NCBI GenBank assembly: GCA_026707325.1
Contig: JAPOXA010000110.1
Span: 57,923 to 121,922 of the forward strand
Direction: 5' to 3'
DNA length: 64,000 nucleotides
Origin: Acidobacteriota bacterium
GTDB taxonomy: Bacteria > Acidobacteriota > Thermoanaerobaculia > Multivoradales > Multivoraceae
Shown here: positions 43,892-51,282 of the stretch, piece after piece
Numbering within the stretch: position 1 is the first letter of the stretch
Layout of the letters: each line of letters opens with the position of its first letter
Notes under the pieces: generated by a model
The model's database searches: none
Told to the model about the DNA's origin: nothing
The model's input: the letters and a program-made list of their open reading frames with translations, nothing else
Position numbers and translations under genes: made by a program

Positions 43892-46078
43892 ATGAGACAC
43901 CTGCTTCCGATCAGCGTCCTCGTGCCGCCGCTCGTCCTTGCCGCATCCGCCGTCTGGGCAGCGAATACTCCTGGCCAGGAACAGGCGGAGGGCCTCACGG
44001 GCGTCTACAGTTTCGTCGGCGCGCTGGACGGAGACGCGACCCTGTTCGCGGCCCGTTCGGGCGCTCAGAGCGAACTTGAACTCCACTTGCCGATTCTGCG
44101 AGGCGACCGGATCTGGACGACGCCGAGCGCGCGACTCGCGGTCCTCATGTCGGACCGTTCGATCCTGGCCCTGGACCACGACTCGGAGATCACTCTTGAA
44201 CGGATCGCCGGATCGCCGGACGGCGAAGACCAGGACTCGCTCTACGTCCTGCACCGGGGCCGGCTGAGCCTGGAGGTCGAAAGTCGCCTTCTCGAATCGG
44301 AGTTGCCGGTCGTGGACACAGCCAACGCCAGGGTCTACGTGAAGCAGGACGGCCGCTACCAGATTCACAGCGACGGAAGCCGCTGGACCGAGGTGACGGT
44401 TCTCTCCGGATTCGCGGAAGTCGTGACGCAGCGGGGATCGGTGATCGTCCGCGGCGGCGAGACGCTCGTGGCCAACGGTCTCGACAATCCCTGGATCGAG
44501 CTCCAGAGCGGCGCAGGGGCGGCTGCTGCCGCGCTCGATGACTGGACGGAAGGCCATCGGGCCGGTCTCGTGGCCTATGCCGCCGTCGATGCGGGCGGTT
44601 ACCGCGACGCGCTGGGCGCGCATGGCGAGTGGGTCGAGGTCGACGATCGACGGGCCTGGAAGCCGCGCGTCGAGCAGAACTGGCAGCCCTACAGCCGGGG
44701 CCGGTGGACGGACAGTCCGGCCGGGCTCTACTGGGTGGCTCGGGATCCCTGGGGTCCGCTCACCTACCATTACGGCAGTTGGAACAGGCATCCGGCCTGG
44801 GGGTGGCTCTGGTTCCCGGGTCTGAGGTACGCCCCCAGCCACGTCTACTGGTACTGGGGGCCGTCCTACGTCGGCTGGATTCCGCGCGGCTACTACCAGC
44901 ACTACTACCGGGGTCTGGGCTACGGTCTCCGTTTCGGGCTCTACGGCTGGGCCGGCGGTTACTGGGATCCGTTCAACACCTGGATCTTCTGCCCGACCGG
45001 TTACTTCGGCTACGGTCGTGGCTACACCTACGGCCGTTCCCTCCGGCGCCACCATCCCAAACTCGAACGCGGCATCATCACGACGGACACCCGCGGCATC
45101 GACCGCCGGAACTGGCGCGACCCGGCAGCGGCACAGCGAGTCCTGATCAAGCGGCGCGGCGGACTGGACGAGAGCGAACTCCCGAACGCCGACAGCTTCG
45201 TGGCGCGACGTCCCGACCTCGATCCCTCGTTCCGCGGCGAGATCAGGCGTAGCGATGGCGACCCTGCCGTCGTGTCCGTGCGGCGCGCGCGGCCTTCCGG
45301 GGACAGGTCCGGGGTGACGAGCGTCACGGCCGGTGGCGTCCGGGCGGCGCCCTCGAGCCGGGCGACCCGGGCCGGCGTGGTCCGGGACGGCGGTACGAAC
45401 GTCGGGATCCGGCGAGCCGCTCCGGTTCCTGCGACCGAGGACGACGGTTCCGCGAAGCCGAGCGTGTCCGTCAAGGCAGCGCCAGCGAGCCCTGGCGCCG
45501 CGCCTGCACCGAGCCGGCGGCCGACGGCCGGTCGACGCGTGCTGGACGCCATTCGGAGCCGGGACGGCGGTTCGAGTCCCACACGGGTGCGATCGACGCC
45601 CCGGAGTTCAACGCCCACGACGGCGCCTCCCACGCGGGTGCGGTCGACGCCGCGGAGTTCGACGCCCAGGGCGGCGCCTCCCACGAGGGTCCGGTCCACG
45701 CCGCGGAGTTCGACGCCCAGGGCGGCGCCGCCCACGAGGGTCCGGTCCACGCCGCGGAGTTCGACGCCCAGGGCGGCGCCTCCCACGAGGGTCCGGTCCA
45801 CGCCGCGGAGTTCGACGCCCAGGGCGGCGCCGCCCACGCGGGTCCGGTCGACACCGCGAGCCTCTACCCCCAGGTCGTCCTCGCGGCCGGCACGGGTGCG
45901 GTCGTCCAGCCCAAGGAGTTCGTCGCCGCGGTCTTCCTCGCCGCCGAGGAGCTACTCTCCTCCCTCGAGTTCAAGTCCGTCGAGCTACTCGCCGCCGCCC
46001 TCTTCCTCGCCCTCTTCTTCCCCCTCCTCCCCGCCGCGTTCAGGCGGCGGCGGACGGACGCCGCCGTTCGCGCCCTGA
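43892..46078 (+). CDS. FecR/DUF6600-like secreted protein with Trp/Tyr-rich core and repeat tail
   Basis: The product is 728 aa from ATG 43892 (MRHLLPISVLVPPLVLAASAVWA, signal peptide). Residues about 40-210 resemble a FecR domain (LRGDRIWTTPSARLAVLMSDRSILAL, VRGGETLVANG). Next is an aromatic core like DUF6600: YSRGRWTDSPAGLYWVARDP, YGSWNRHPAWGWLWFPG and VYWYWGPSYVGWIPRGYYQHYY. The last 250 residues are low complexity: Arg-rich, then TRVRSTPRSSTPRAAPP repeats, then Ser/Pro. Family members are envelope proteins of unknown role. The sigma54-type promoter suggests control by an activator. I see no anti-sigma or receptor partner nearby. Confidence 0.85.
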   Translation: MRHLLPISVLVPPLVLAASAVWAANTPGQEQAEGLTGVYSFVGALDGDATLFAARSGAQSELELHLPILRGDRIWTTPSARLAVLMSDRSILALDHDSEITLERIAGSPDGEDQDSLYVLHRGRLSLEVESRLLESELPVVDTANARVYVKQDGRYQIHSDGSRWTEVTVLSGFAEVVTQRGSVIVRGGETLVANGLDNPWIELQSGAGAAAAALDDWTEGHRAGLVAYAAVDAGGYRDALGAHGEWVEVDDRRAWKPRVEQNWQPYSRGRWTDSPAGLYWVARDPWGPLTYHYGSWNRHPAWGWLWFPGLRYAPSHVYWYWGPSYVGWIPRGYYQHYYRGLGYGLRFGLYGWAGGYWDPFNTWIFCPTGYFGYGRGYTYGRSLRRHHPKLERGIITTDTRGIDRRNWRDPAAAQRVLIKRRGGLDESELPNADSFVARRPDLDPSFRGEIRRSDGDPAVVSVRRARPSGDRSGVTSVTAGGVRAAPSSRATRAGVVRDGGTNVGIRRAAPVPATEDDGSAKPSVSVKAAPASPGAAPAPSRRPTAGRRVLDAIRSRDGGSSPTRVRSTPRSSTPTTAPPTRVRSTPRSSTPRAAPPTRVRSTPRSSTPRAAPPTRVRSTPRSSTPRAAPPTRVRSTPRSSTPRAAPPTRVRSTPRASTPRSSSRPARVRSSSPRSSSPRSSSPPRSYSPPSSSSPSSYSPPPSSSPSSSPSSPPRSGGGGRTPPFAP
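45581..45874 (+). repeat. 51-bp in-frame tandem repeats in the FecR/DUF6600 gene
   Basis: Five full 51-bp units (starting 45581, 45632, 45683, 45734 and 45785) and a partial sixth encode TRVRSTPRSSTPRAAPP with small changes. The four middle units are almost identical at the DNA level, so recent slippage or recombination is likely. Confidence 0.95.
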
Positions 46079-46102
46079 CAACGGCCTGATGCCCGGCAGG
46101 CC

Positions 46103-46780
46103 GTGGCGGAGCCTTGCCTGATCGAGCGCGTGAAAGAGAGGCCCAGGACTCCGGATCTGATGGCGATCAGTGCCCGGCGACTCTGCGGTGGCGCCGGCGG
46201 ACTGGAGTGTTGGGCCCGATCGCTCCCTTCCGGCACGGCGATTCAGTTGCGGGAAAAGGACCTCGAACGGGACGAGCTGATCCGCCTCGGCCGCACTCTG
46301 CGAAGCGCGTTCGACGGCGTCCTGATCGTGAACGGCGACCTCGAAGTCGCACTGGCTTGCGATGCCGATGGCGTTCACCTGCCATCCGACGCACCGTGGC
46401 GAGAGGTGGGGGCGTGCGTTCGCCAGCACGGTCTGCTGCTGGGAGTCTCCACGCACAGCCTGGAAGAACTCGAGACCGCGGCGAAAGCTGGCGCCCACTA
46501 CGCCCTCTTCGGCCCCGTCTTCGACTCTCCGGAGAAGCGCCGTTTCGGCCCGGCCCAGGGCCTCGAGCGACTTCGAATGGCTGCGGGCGCCGCCGTGCCG
46601 GTGCTCGCGGTCGGCGGCGTCGATGCCGGCAACGCGGCGGCGATCGCCCACGCCGGTGCGCACGGTGTGGCTGCAATCAGGGCCTTCGTCGACGCGCTCG
46701 CGGCCGTGGATCTCAAGACGGCGTGGATCGGAGCGGCTGGTACGATGCGGCGCCGTGAAGCCAGTGCCCCAGAAGGGTAG
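46103..46780 (+). CDS. Thiamine-phosphate synthase / TenI-like protein
   Basis: This 225-aa TIM-barrel protein has ThiE/TenI motifs: AIQLREKDLERDEL, DADGVHLPSDAPWREV, LLGVSTHSLEELETAAKAGAHYALFGPVFDSPEKR and VPVLAVGGVDAGNAAAIAHAGAHGVAAIRAF. It starts at GTG 46103; ATG 46160 would cut into the barrel. No other thiamine gene is nearby and I see no TPP riboswitch. A TenI-type relative is therefore as likely as ThiE itself. lspA follows 35 nt later. Confidence 0.8.
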   Translation: MAEPCLIERVKERPRTPDLMAISARRLCGGAGGLECWARSLPSGTAIQLREKDLERDELIRLGRTLRSAFDGVLIVNGDLEVALACDADGVHLPSDAPWREVGACVRQHGLLLGVSTHSLEELETAAKAGAHYALFGPVFDSPEKRRFGPAQGLERLRMAAGAAVPVLAVGGVDAGNAAAIAHAGAHGVAAIRAFVDALAAVDLKTAWIGAAGTMRRREASAPEG

Positions 46781-46815
46781 CGATCCCACGCCCCGACCGC
46801 TCACGCAGGCGACCC

Positions 46816-47346
46816 ATGCGCGCTAGATTCCTCGTCGTTTCCGCTTTGATCGTGGCGCTGGATCAGTGGACCAAGCTCTGGATCGAACGCACCCTGGAGC
46901 CACACGGGCGACTGGAAGTCGTGCCGGGTTTCTTCGATCTGGTCCATGTCCAGAACACCGGCATCGCGTTCGGGCTGTTTCCGGCCGGGCGTGAGCTCGG
47001 CGGCACACTGGTGCTGACGGCTCTCGGATTCGTCGCGCTCGCCGTCGTTTCGGTCTACTTCCGGCGCACTTCCGAACGGGAACCGCTGCTGCTCCTTTCC
47101 CTCTCCCTGGTGCTCGGCGGCGCGGTCGGCAATCTGATCGACCGCATCCTGCTGCGAGCCGTTACCGACTTCCTGGACGTCTATGTCGGTGCGCATCACT
47201 GGCCGGCCTTCAACGTCGCCGACAGCGGCGTGACGGTCGGCATCGTGCTGATGCTGGTCCACAGCTTCGTTCCGTCGTTGGGAACCCGGGCTGGCGAGGC
47301 CACGGCGGGCCGGGGCGACCTGATCGGCGCCGGCACGTCGAAGTGA
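46816..47346 (+). CDS. lspA: Lipoprotein signal peptidase
   Basis: LspA cleaves signal peptides from lipidated prolipoproteins. The 176-aa product has four membrane helices and the two catalytic Asp motifs, VLGGAVGNLIDR and WPAFNVADSGVTVGIVLM. The N-terminal VALDQWTKLWI and VQNTGIAFGLF are conserved. Several lipoproteins in this window (Pal, CpoB, cohesin-like, glutaminyl cyclase) would be its substrates. The stop overlaps the next start as GTGA. Confidence 0.96.
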   Translation: MRARFLVVSALIVALDQWTKLWIERTLEPHGRLEVVPGFFDLVHVQNTGIAFGLFPAGRELGGTLVLTALGFVALAVVSVYFRRTSEREPLLLLSLSLVLGGAVGNLIDRILLRAVTDFLDVYVGAHHWPAFNVADSGVTVGIVLMLVHSFVPSLGTRAGEATAGRGDLIGAGTSK

Positions 47347-48338
47347 GCTCGATCGAGGCGCCGGCCTCGGCCGCGGGCGAGCGCATCGACGTCTACCTTG
47401 CGCGGATCCTCGATCAGCCCCGCAATCGGGTACAGACGCTCCTCCGCCGCGGCCTCGTCACGGCTGGAGGCTCTCCGCTGAAGCCGTCCTACGTGCTGCG
47501 GGGGGGCGAGGAGATCGCCTACCGTCTACCGCCGCCCCCGTCGACTCGACCGCTCCCCGAGGCCGGACCCGTCGCGGTGATCCACGAGGACGAGAACCTG
47601 CTCGTCGTGGACAAGCCGGCGGGCCTGATCGTTCACCCCGGCAGCGGGGTGTCGGGAGGCACCCTGGTCAACAGGCTCCTCCACCACCGCCCCGGCATGG
47701 CCGGCGTCGGGTCCGTGGAACGGCCGGGCATCGTTCACCGCCTCGACGCGGGCACCAGCGGCGCCCTTGCCGTCGCGTGCAGCGATGCCGCGTATCGGCG
47801 GCTGAGCCGCGCCTTTGCCGAACGCGAAGTCGGCAAGGTCTATCTGGCCGTGATCTACGGTCGGCCCGAGCCGTCGCAGGGAGAGATCGCACTGCCGATC
47901 GGCCGCGACCCGGCGGTGCGCACGCGCATGGCGGTGGTGAGTGAGTCCAGGGGCGGCCGGCCGGCGGTCAGCCGCTACCGCCTGTTGGCCGGGGCAGCCG
48001 GCGTTTCCCTGCTGGAACTGGGAATCCTGACCGGCAGAACTCACCAGATCCGGGTTCACTGCAAGGCGATCGGACACCCTCTTGTCGGCGACCCGACCTA
48101 CGGCGAGGCCCGCTGGAGGAACCTCGATCCATCCATGCGCCGGCCGTTGCGCGAGTTCCCCCGACCGGCTCTCCATGCACTGCGGCTCACGCTGCCGGGT
48201 TTCGCCGGCGCACCCTCGCGCACCTTCACGGCCCAGGTGCCCGAGGACCTCCGGAGCCTGTGCAAGGCCTGTCGCCTGGATCGGGGGTTGCCGATCGACC
48301 GTCAGGAATCGCCCGCGCCCCCGGCAGCGCTCGAGTAA
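47343..48338 (+). CDS. RluA/RluD-family pseudouridine synthase
   Basis: The 331-aa enzyme has an S4 RNA-binding domain (GERIDVYLARILDQPRNRVQTLLRRGLVTAGG), then the catalytic motif GIVHRLDAGTSGALAVA with the nucleophilic Asp, and GRTHQIRVHCKAIGHPLVGDPTYG. It should modify uridines of 23S rRNA (RluD type), but the exact sites cannot be read. It starts at GTG 47343 overlapping the lspA stop; lspA-rluD pairing is common in bacteria. Its 3' end overlaps bactofilin by 37 nt on the other strand. Confidence 0.93.
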   Translation: MSSIEAPASAAGERIDVYLARILDQPRNRVQTLLRRGLVTAGGSPLKPSYVLRGGEEIAYRLPPPPSTRPLPEAGPVAVIHEDENLLVVDKPAGLIVHPGSGVSGGTLVNRLLHHRPGMAGVGSVERPGIVHRLDAGTSGALAVACSDAAYRRLSRAFAEREVGKVYLAVIYGRPEPSQGEIALPIGRDPAVRTRMAVVSESRGGRPAVSRYRLLAGAAGVSLLELGILTGRTHQIRVHCKAIGHPLVGDPTYGEARWRNLDPSMRRPLREFPRPALHALRLTLPGFAGAPSRTFTAQVPEDLRSLCKACRLDRGLPIDRQESPAPPAALE

Positions 48339-48769
48339 CTCCGGCCTGGCGTCGCACCGATCGCCAGCGTGCCGCTCATCTCGATCCGGCCGTTGCAAAT
48401 GCCCCCTTCGGCGATGGAGACGAGAGGAGCGGTCAGATCACCCTCGACCGAGCCCGAGGACAGCACTTCGATCTTCTCCGATGCCCGGATATCGCCCTTC
48501 ACATGGCCCGAAACCTGAACGCACTGGGCAACCACGTCGGCCTCGATCCGTCCTCGCCGTCCGAGCACGAAACGTCCCTTGAGCTCCACGTTCCCCGTCA
48601 GCGAGCCGTCGACCAGGACCTCGGCATCGCCCGCGATGCTGCCGTCGATGTGCGAACCAGGCGCCACGTAGGTGCGCGCCGGCGCCGCCGAGGGCGACCT
48701 CACCTCGCCGGGAGGCGTCAGCGCGGCTTCCGCCGCCGTCTCTTCGAGATCCTTCTTGAAGAACGCCAT
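48302..48769 (-). CDS. Bactofilin (polymer-forming cytoskeletal protein)
   Basis: The 155-aa product has the bactofilin beta-helix pattern: YVAPGSHIDGSIAGDAEVLVDGSLTGNVELKGRFVLGRRGRIEADVVAQCVQVSGHVKGDIRASEKIEVLSSGSVEGDL. Short Pro/Ala-rich ends flank it. Bactofilins form filaments that guide cell shape, stalks or wall enzymes. No adjacent M23 peptidase, a frequent partner, is seen. The start ATG lies about 66 nt from the tRNA-Gly gene on the same strand. Confidence 0.94.
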   Translation of the reverse strand: MAFFKKDLEETAAEAALTPPGEVRSPSAAPARTYVAPGSHIDGSIAGDAEVLVDGSLTGNVELKGRFVLGRRGRIEADVVAQCVQVSGHVKGDIRASEKIEVLSSGSVEGDLTAPLVSIAEGGICNGRIEMSGTLAIGATPGRSYSSAAGGAGDS

Positions 48770-48835
48770 CTGCTCTTTGTCACCTTCCTGTCTCTTGGTT
48801 TCCTGTTGGCCGGGTCACACCCCGGCTGAGGCATC

Positions 48836-48911
48836 TGGAGCGGGCAACGGGACTCGAACCCGCGACATCCAGCTTGGGAAGCTGGCACTCTGCCAACTGA
48901 GTTATGCCCGC
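48836..48911 (-). tRNA. tRNA-Gly (anticodon CCC)
   Basis: Reverse-strand cloverleaf with acceptor GCGGGCA/TGCCCGC, anticodon arm CCAGC-TTCCCAA-GCTGG (CCC), T-arm CGGGTTCGAGTCCCG and encoded CCA. It lies upstream of bactofilin and may share its transcript. Confidence 0.97.
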
Positions 48912-48930
48912 AGGCACTCGGTCGGCGTTC

Positions 48931-48959
48931 AAGGTAACCCAGCCCTCGCGGACGGTCAA
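48931..48959 (-). promoter_or_regulatory. Promoter of tRNA-Gly(CCC)
   Basis: Minus-strand TTGACC-17 nt-TACCTT lies 20 nt before the tRNA. The -35 is strong and the -10 weak. Transcription would begin near 48925. Confidence 0.5.
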
Positions 48960-49028
48960 GCACCCCGGCCGGGCCCAGGAGAAAGACGCTATGATGCGCA
49001 ACCGTTACGCCCCTAGTCCTCCCGCTTG

Positions 49029-49289
49029 ATGGCCCATAGTTCCCAGCCCCTCTACTTCTTCCCGGAGCGGGACGTGACCGTCGAGGAACTCGAAAAGATG
49101 CTCCATGGCGGCAGCCGCGAGGATCGCTGCACCGCGATCTCCTGCATGCTGCGCTACGCGCAGTGGGAGGACATCTGGGACTACGTTTCCCGGGATGATG
49201 TGCGGGAACTCTTCGACGACCTGGATCTTCCCGAGAGCCTGCGCGCCGCGTGGGCCCGCATGCTGAAGATCGAGTCGGTCGCCACCTGA
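49029..49289 (+). CDS. Small acidic protein of unknown function
   Basis: This 86-aa protein (ATG 49029) reads smoothly: LYFFPERDVTVEELEKMLHGGSREDRCTAISCMLRYAQWEDIWDYVSRDDVRELFDDLDLPESLRAAWARMLKIESVAT. It appears all-helical and cytoplasmic, with no signal or membrane segment. The charge pattern and codon use look like a real gene. I do not recognise a named family. A TATGAT box about 35 nt upstream may be its -10. It converges with the GYF-AIM24 gene. Confidence 0.7.
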   Translation: MAHSSQPLYFFPERDVTVEELEKMLHGGSREDRCTAISCMLRYAQWEDIWDYVSRDDVRELFDDLDLPESLRAAWARMLKIESVAT

Positions 49290-49321
49290 GCCGCGGCCCG
49301 GGCCGGAGCGGGCGTCGGGCC

Positions 49322-50326
49322 CTATCGGCGATCGCCCATCACCAGACCGCCCAGACCGCCGAGTACAGAGCCCTCGCCCTTGCGAGTCCCGCCGGTCTGG
49401 GGTGCCGCGGCGTAGACCCGGCTCGCCAGCCGGCTGAACGGAAGCGACTGGATCCACACTTTTCCGGGTCCGGTCAGGGTGGCGAAGAACAGTCCTTCGC
49501 CGCCGAACAGCGCGGTCTTGATCCCGGGCACCGTCTGGATGTCGTAGTCGACGTGGCGTTCGAAGGCGACCAGGCAGCCGGTGTCCAGCCGAAGCGTCTC
49601 GCCGGCGCCGAGATCGCGCTCGACCACCGTGCCGCCGGCGTGGACGAACGCGAGGCCGTCGCCTTCGAGCTTCTGCAGGATGAAGCCCTCGCCGCCGAAC
49701 AGACCGGCCCCGAACTTCCGCTGAAACGCGATGCCCACCGAGACGCCCTTGGCGGCACAGAGGAAGGCGTCCTTCTGGCAGAGGATCGTGTTGCCATGGG
49801 CCGGAAGGTCCAGGGGAATGATGCGCCCCGGATAGGGCGAGGCGAAGGCGACGTTCCGGCGGGCGCCGGCGCCGTTTCCGAACACCGTCATGAACAGGGA
49901 CTCCCCCGTCAGGACCCGCTTGCCGGCGGAAAGGAGCTTGTCTATGAAGCCTCCGCCGCCACGCTCCGAACCGTCGCCGAAGATCGTGTTCATCTCGATG
50001 CCGGGATCCATGTACATGAAGGATCCCGCTTCCGCGATGCAGGCTTCGCCCGGGTCGAGCGTGATCTCGACGAACTGCATCTCCTCGCCGACGATCACGA
50101 AGTCGATCTCGTCGGCTACGCCGCCCGGCGGCCTGGGAATCGGCGTGCCGAAAGCGGCGGCGAACCGGGGTTCGCTGACGACCGGCGCCCAGTTGCCCAT
50201 GCCGTCCCGGTAGACGTGAGCGCCGCGGGCGATGGAGCCGGAACGGATCCGCTCCTCAATCTCCTCCGCCCTGTATGGCCCTTCCTGCTTGCCGTCGATG
50301 GCGACGTACCAGATCTGATCGCTCAT
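49322..50326 (-). CDS. GYF-domain plus AIM24-family protein
   Basis: The first 60 residues of this 334-aa protein match the GYF_2 domain ([32 protein letters not shown]), which binds proline-rich peptides. Residues about 70-300 match the AIM24/TIGR00266 fold: [72 protein letters not shown] and [26 protein letters not shown] Gly-rich tail ends it. The bacterial role of AIM24 proteins is unknown. It has no signal peptide. Confidence 0.9.
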   Translation of the reverse strand: MSDQIWYVAIDGKQEGPYRAEEIEERIRSGSIARGAHVYRDGMGNWAPVVSEPRFAAAFGTPIPRPPGGVADEIDFVIVGEEMQFVEITLDPGEACIAEAGSFMYMDPGIEMNTIFGDGSERGGGGFIDKLLSAGKRVLTGESLFMTVFGNGAGARRNVAFASPYPGRIIPLDLPAHGNTILCQKDAFLCAAKGVSVGIAFQRKFGAGLFGGEGFILQKLEGDGLAFVHAGGTVVERDLGAGETLRLDTGCLVAFERHVDYDIQTVPGIKTALFGGEGLFFATLTGPGKVWIQSLPFSRLASRVYAAAPQTGGTRKGEGSVLGGLGGLVMGDRR

Positions 50327-50359
50327 GCTCTGAAGTACTCCGGTTCCCCGCCCCGGGTT

Positions 50360-51202
50360 TCAATCCCCGGGCGGCGGATCGTAGCCCGGAATCCGCACCT
50401 CGAAGACCCAGGGCCAGTACTTCCCGGTCAGCAGGAAGGTTCCGGTGTCGGGCCGGTAGGCGATGCCGTTGAGGACGTCCGCCTCCTCCGCCTCCTCCGC
50501 CGTCAGCAGGCCAGACGCGTCCACGACCGCCACCACCGAGCCGGCTTCCACGTCGATGACGGCGATCTCGTCGCTGCCGAACAGGTTCGCGAAGAGCCGA
50601 TCGTCGACCAGTTCGAGCTCGTTGACGTCATCCAGCGGCATGCCGTTTCTCGTGACACGCAGTCGCCGCCGCACCTCGAGGGTCTCGGGATCGCGAAACG
50701 TGAGCACCGGCGTGCCGTCGCTCATGATCAGCTCCGACCCGTCGTAGGCGAGCCCCCAGCCTTCCCCGGTGAAGCGCATCCTGCCCAGTTCGGCGAACGG
50801 CTCGAGGGTCCAGACCAGGGCCATGCCTCGCCGCCAGGTCAACTGGATCAGCCGCTCCTCCGCGCCCGGGACGAGGGCGATGCCCTCGCCGAACAGGTCC
50901 CGGTCGAGATCGACCCGGTCCAGTTCCGAACCGTCATCCCAGCGCCACGAGCGCAGGCTCGAGGCCCCATAGGAACCGGTGCTTTCGTAGATCACGCCGT
51001 CGCGCCACAGGAGGCCCTGCGTGTAGGCCGCGGTGTCGTGTGCGCGCCGGTCAAGGACTTCGATCAGCCAGCGTTCCGGTTCAGGCGGCCGCTGGCCGGC
51101 CCCATCGTTCGGCGATGAACCGCTCGATCCGGCCGGCGCGCACGCCGGCACAAGAAGCACGGCGAGGCTCAACAGTCCGAGGGCCGGGAGAGTCTTGTGC
51201 AT
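50360..51202 (-). CDS. Glutaminyl-peptide cyclotransferase (plant type), lipoprotein
   Basis: This 280-aa protein has a lipoprotein signal (LGLLSLAVLLVPAC) and a five-bladed propeller of the PF05096 family: AYTQGLLWRDGVIYESTGSYGASSLR, FGEGIALVPGAEERLIQLTWRRGMALVW, FTGEGWGLAYDGSELIMSDGTPVLTFRDP, DDVNELELVDDRLFANLFGSDEIAVID and DVLNGIAYRPDTGTFLLTGKYWPWVFEV. Members turn N-terminal glutamine into pyroglutamate. It would act at the inner face of the outer membrane or in the periplasm. It is followed by the GYF-AIM24 gene on the same strand. Confidence 0.92.
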   Translation of the reverse strand: MHKTLPALGLLSLAVLLVPACAPAGSSGSSPNDGAGQRPPEPERWLIEVLDRRAHDTAAYTQGLLWRDGVIYESTGSYGASSLRSWRWDDGSELDRVDLDRDLFGEGIALVPGAEERLIQLTWRRGMALVWTLEPFAELGRMRFTGEGWGLAYDGSELIMSDGTPVLTFRDPETLEVRRRLRVTRNGMPLDDVNELELVDDRLFANLFGSDEIAVIDVEAGSVVAVVDASGLLTAEEAEEADVLNGIAYRPDTGTFLLTGKYWPWVFEVRIPGYDPPPGD

Positions 51203-51282
51203 GTGCCGACGGCCACGCTAGCAGCCCGTGGCGCCGGGCCGCCCTTGACGGTTCCGGCGGCGGTTGGAAGAGTGTCGCCGCC

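Noticed and set aside
45581-45874. Possible CRISPR-like array from regular repeats
   Set aside because: Repeats are adjacent without unique spacers, are in frame and encode protein.
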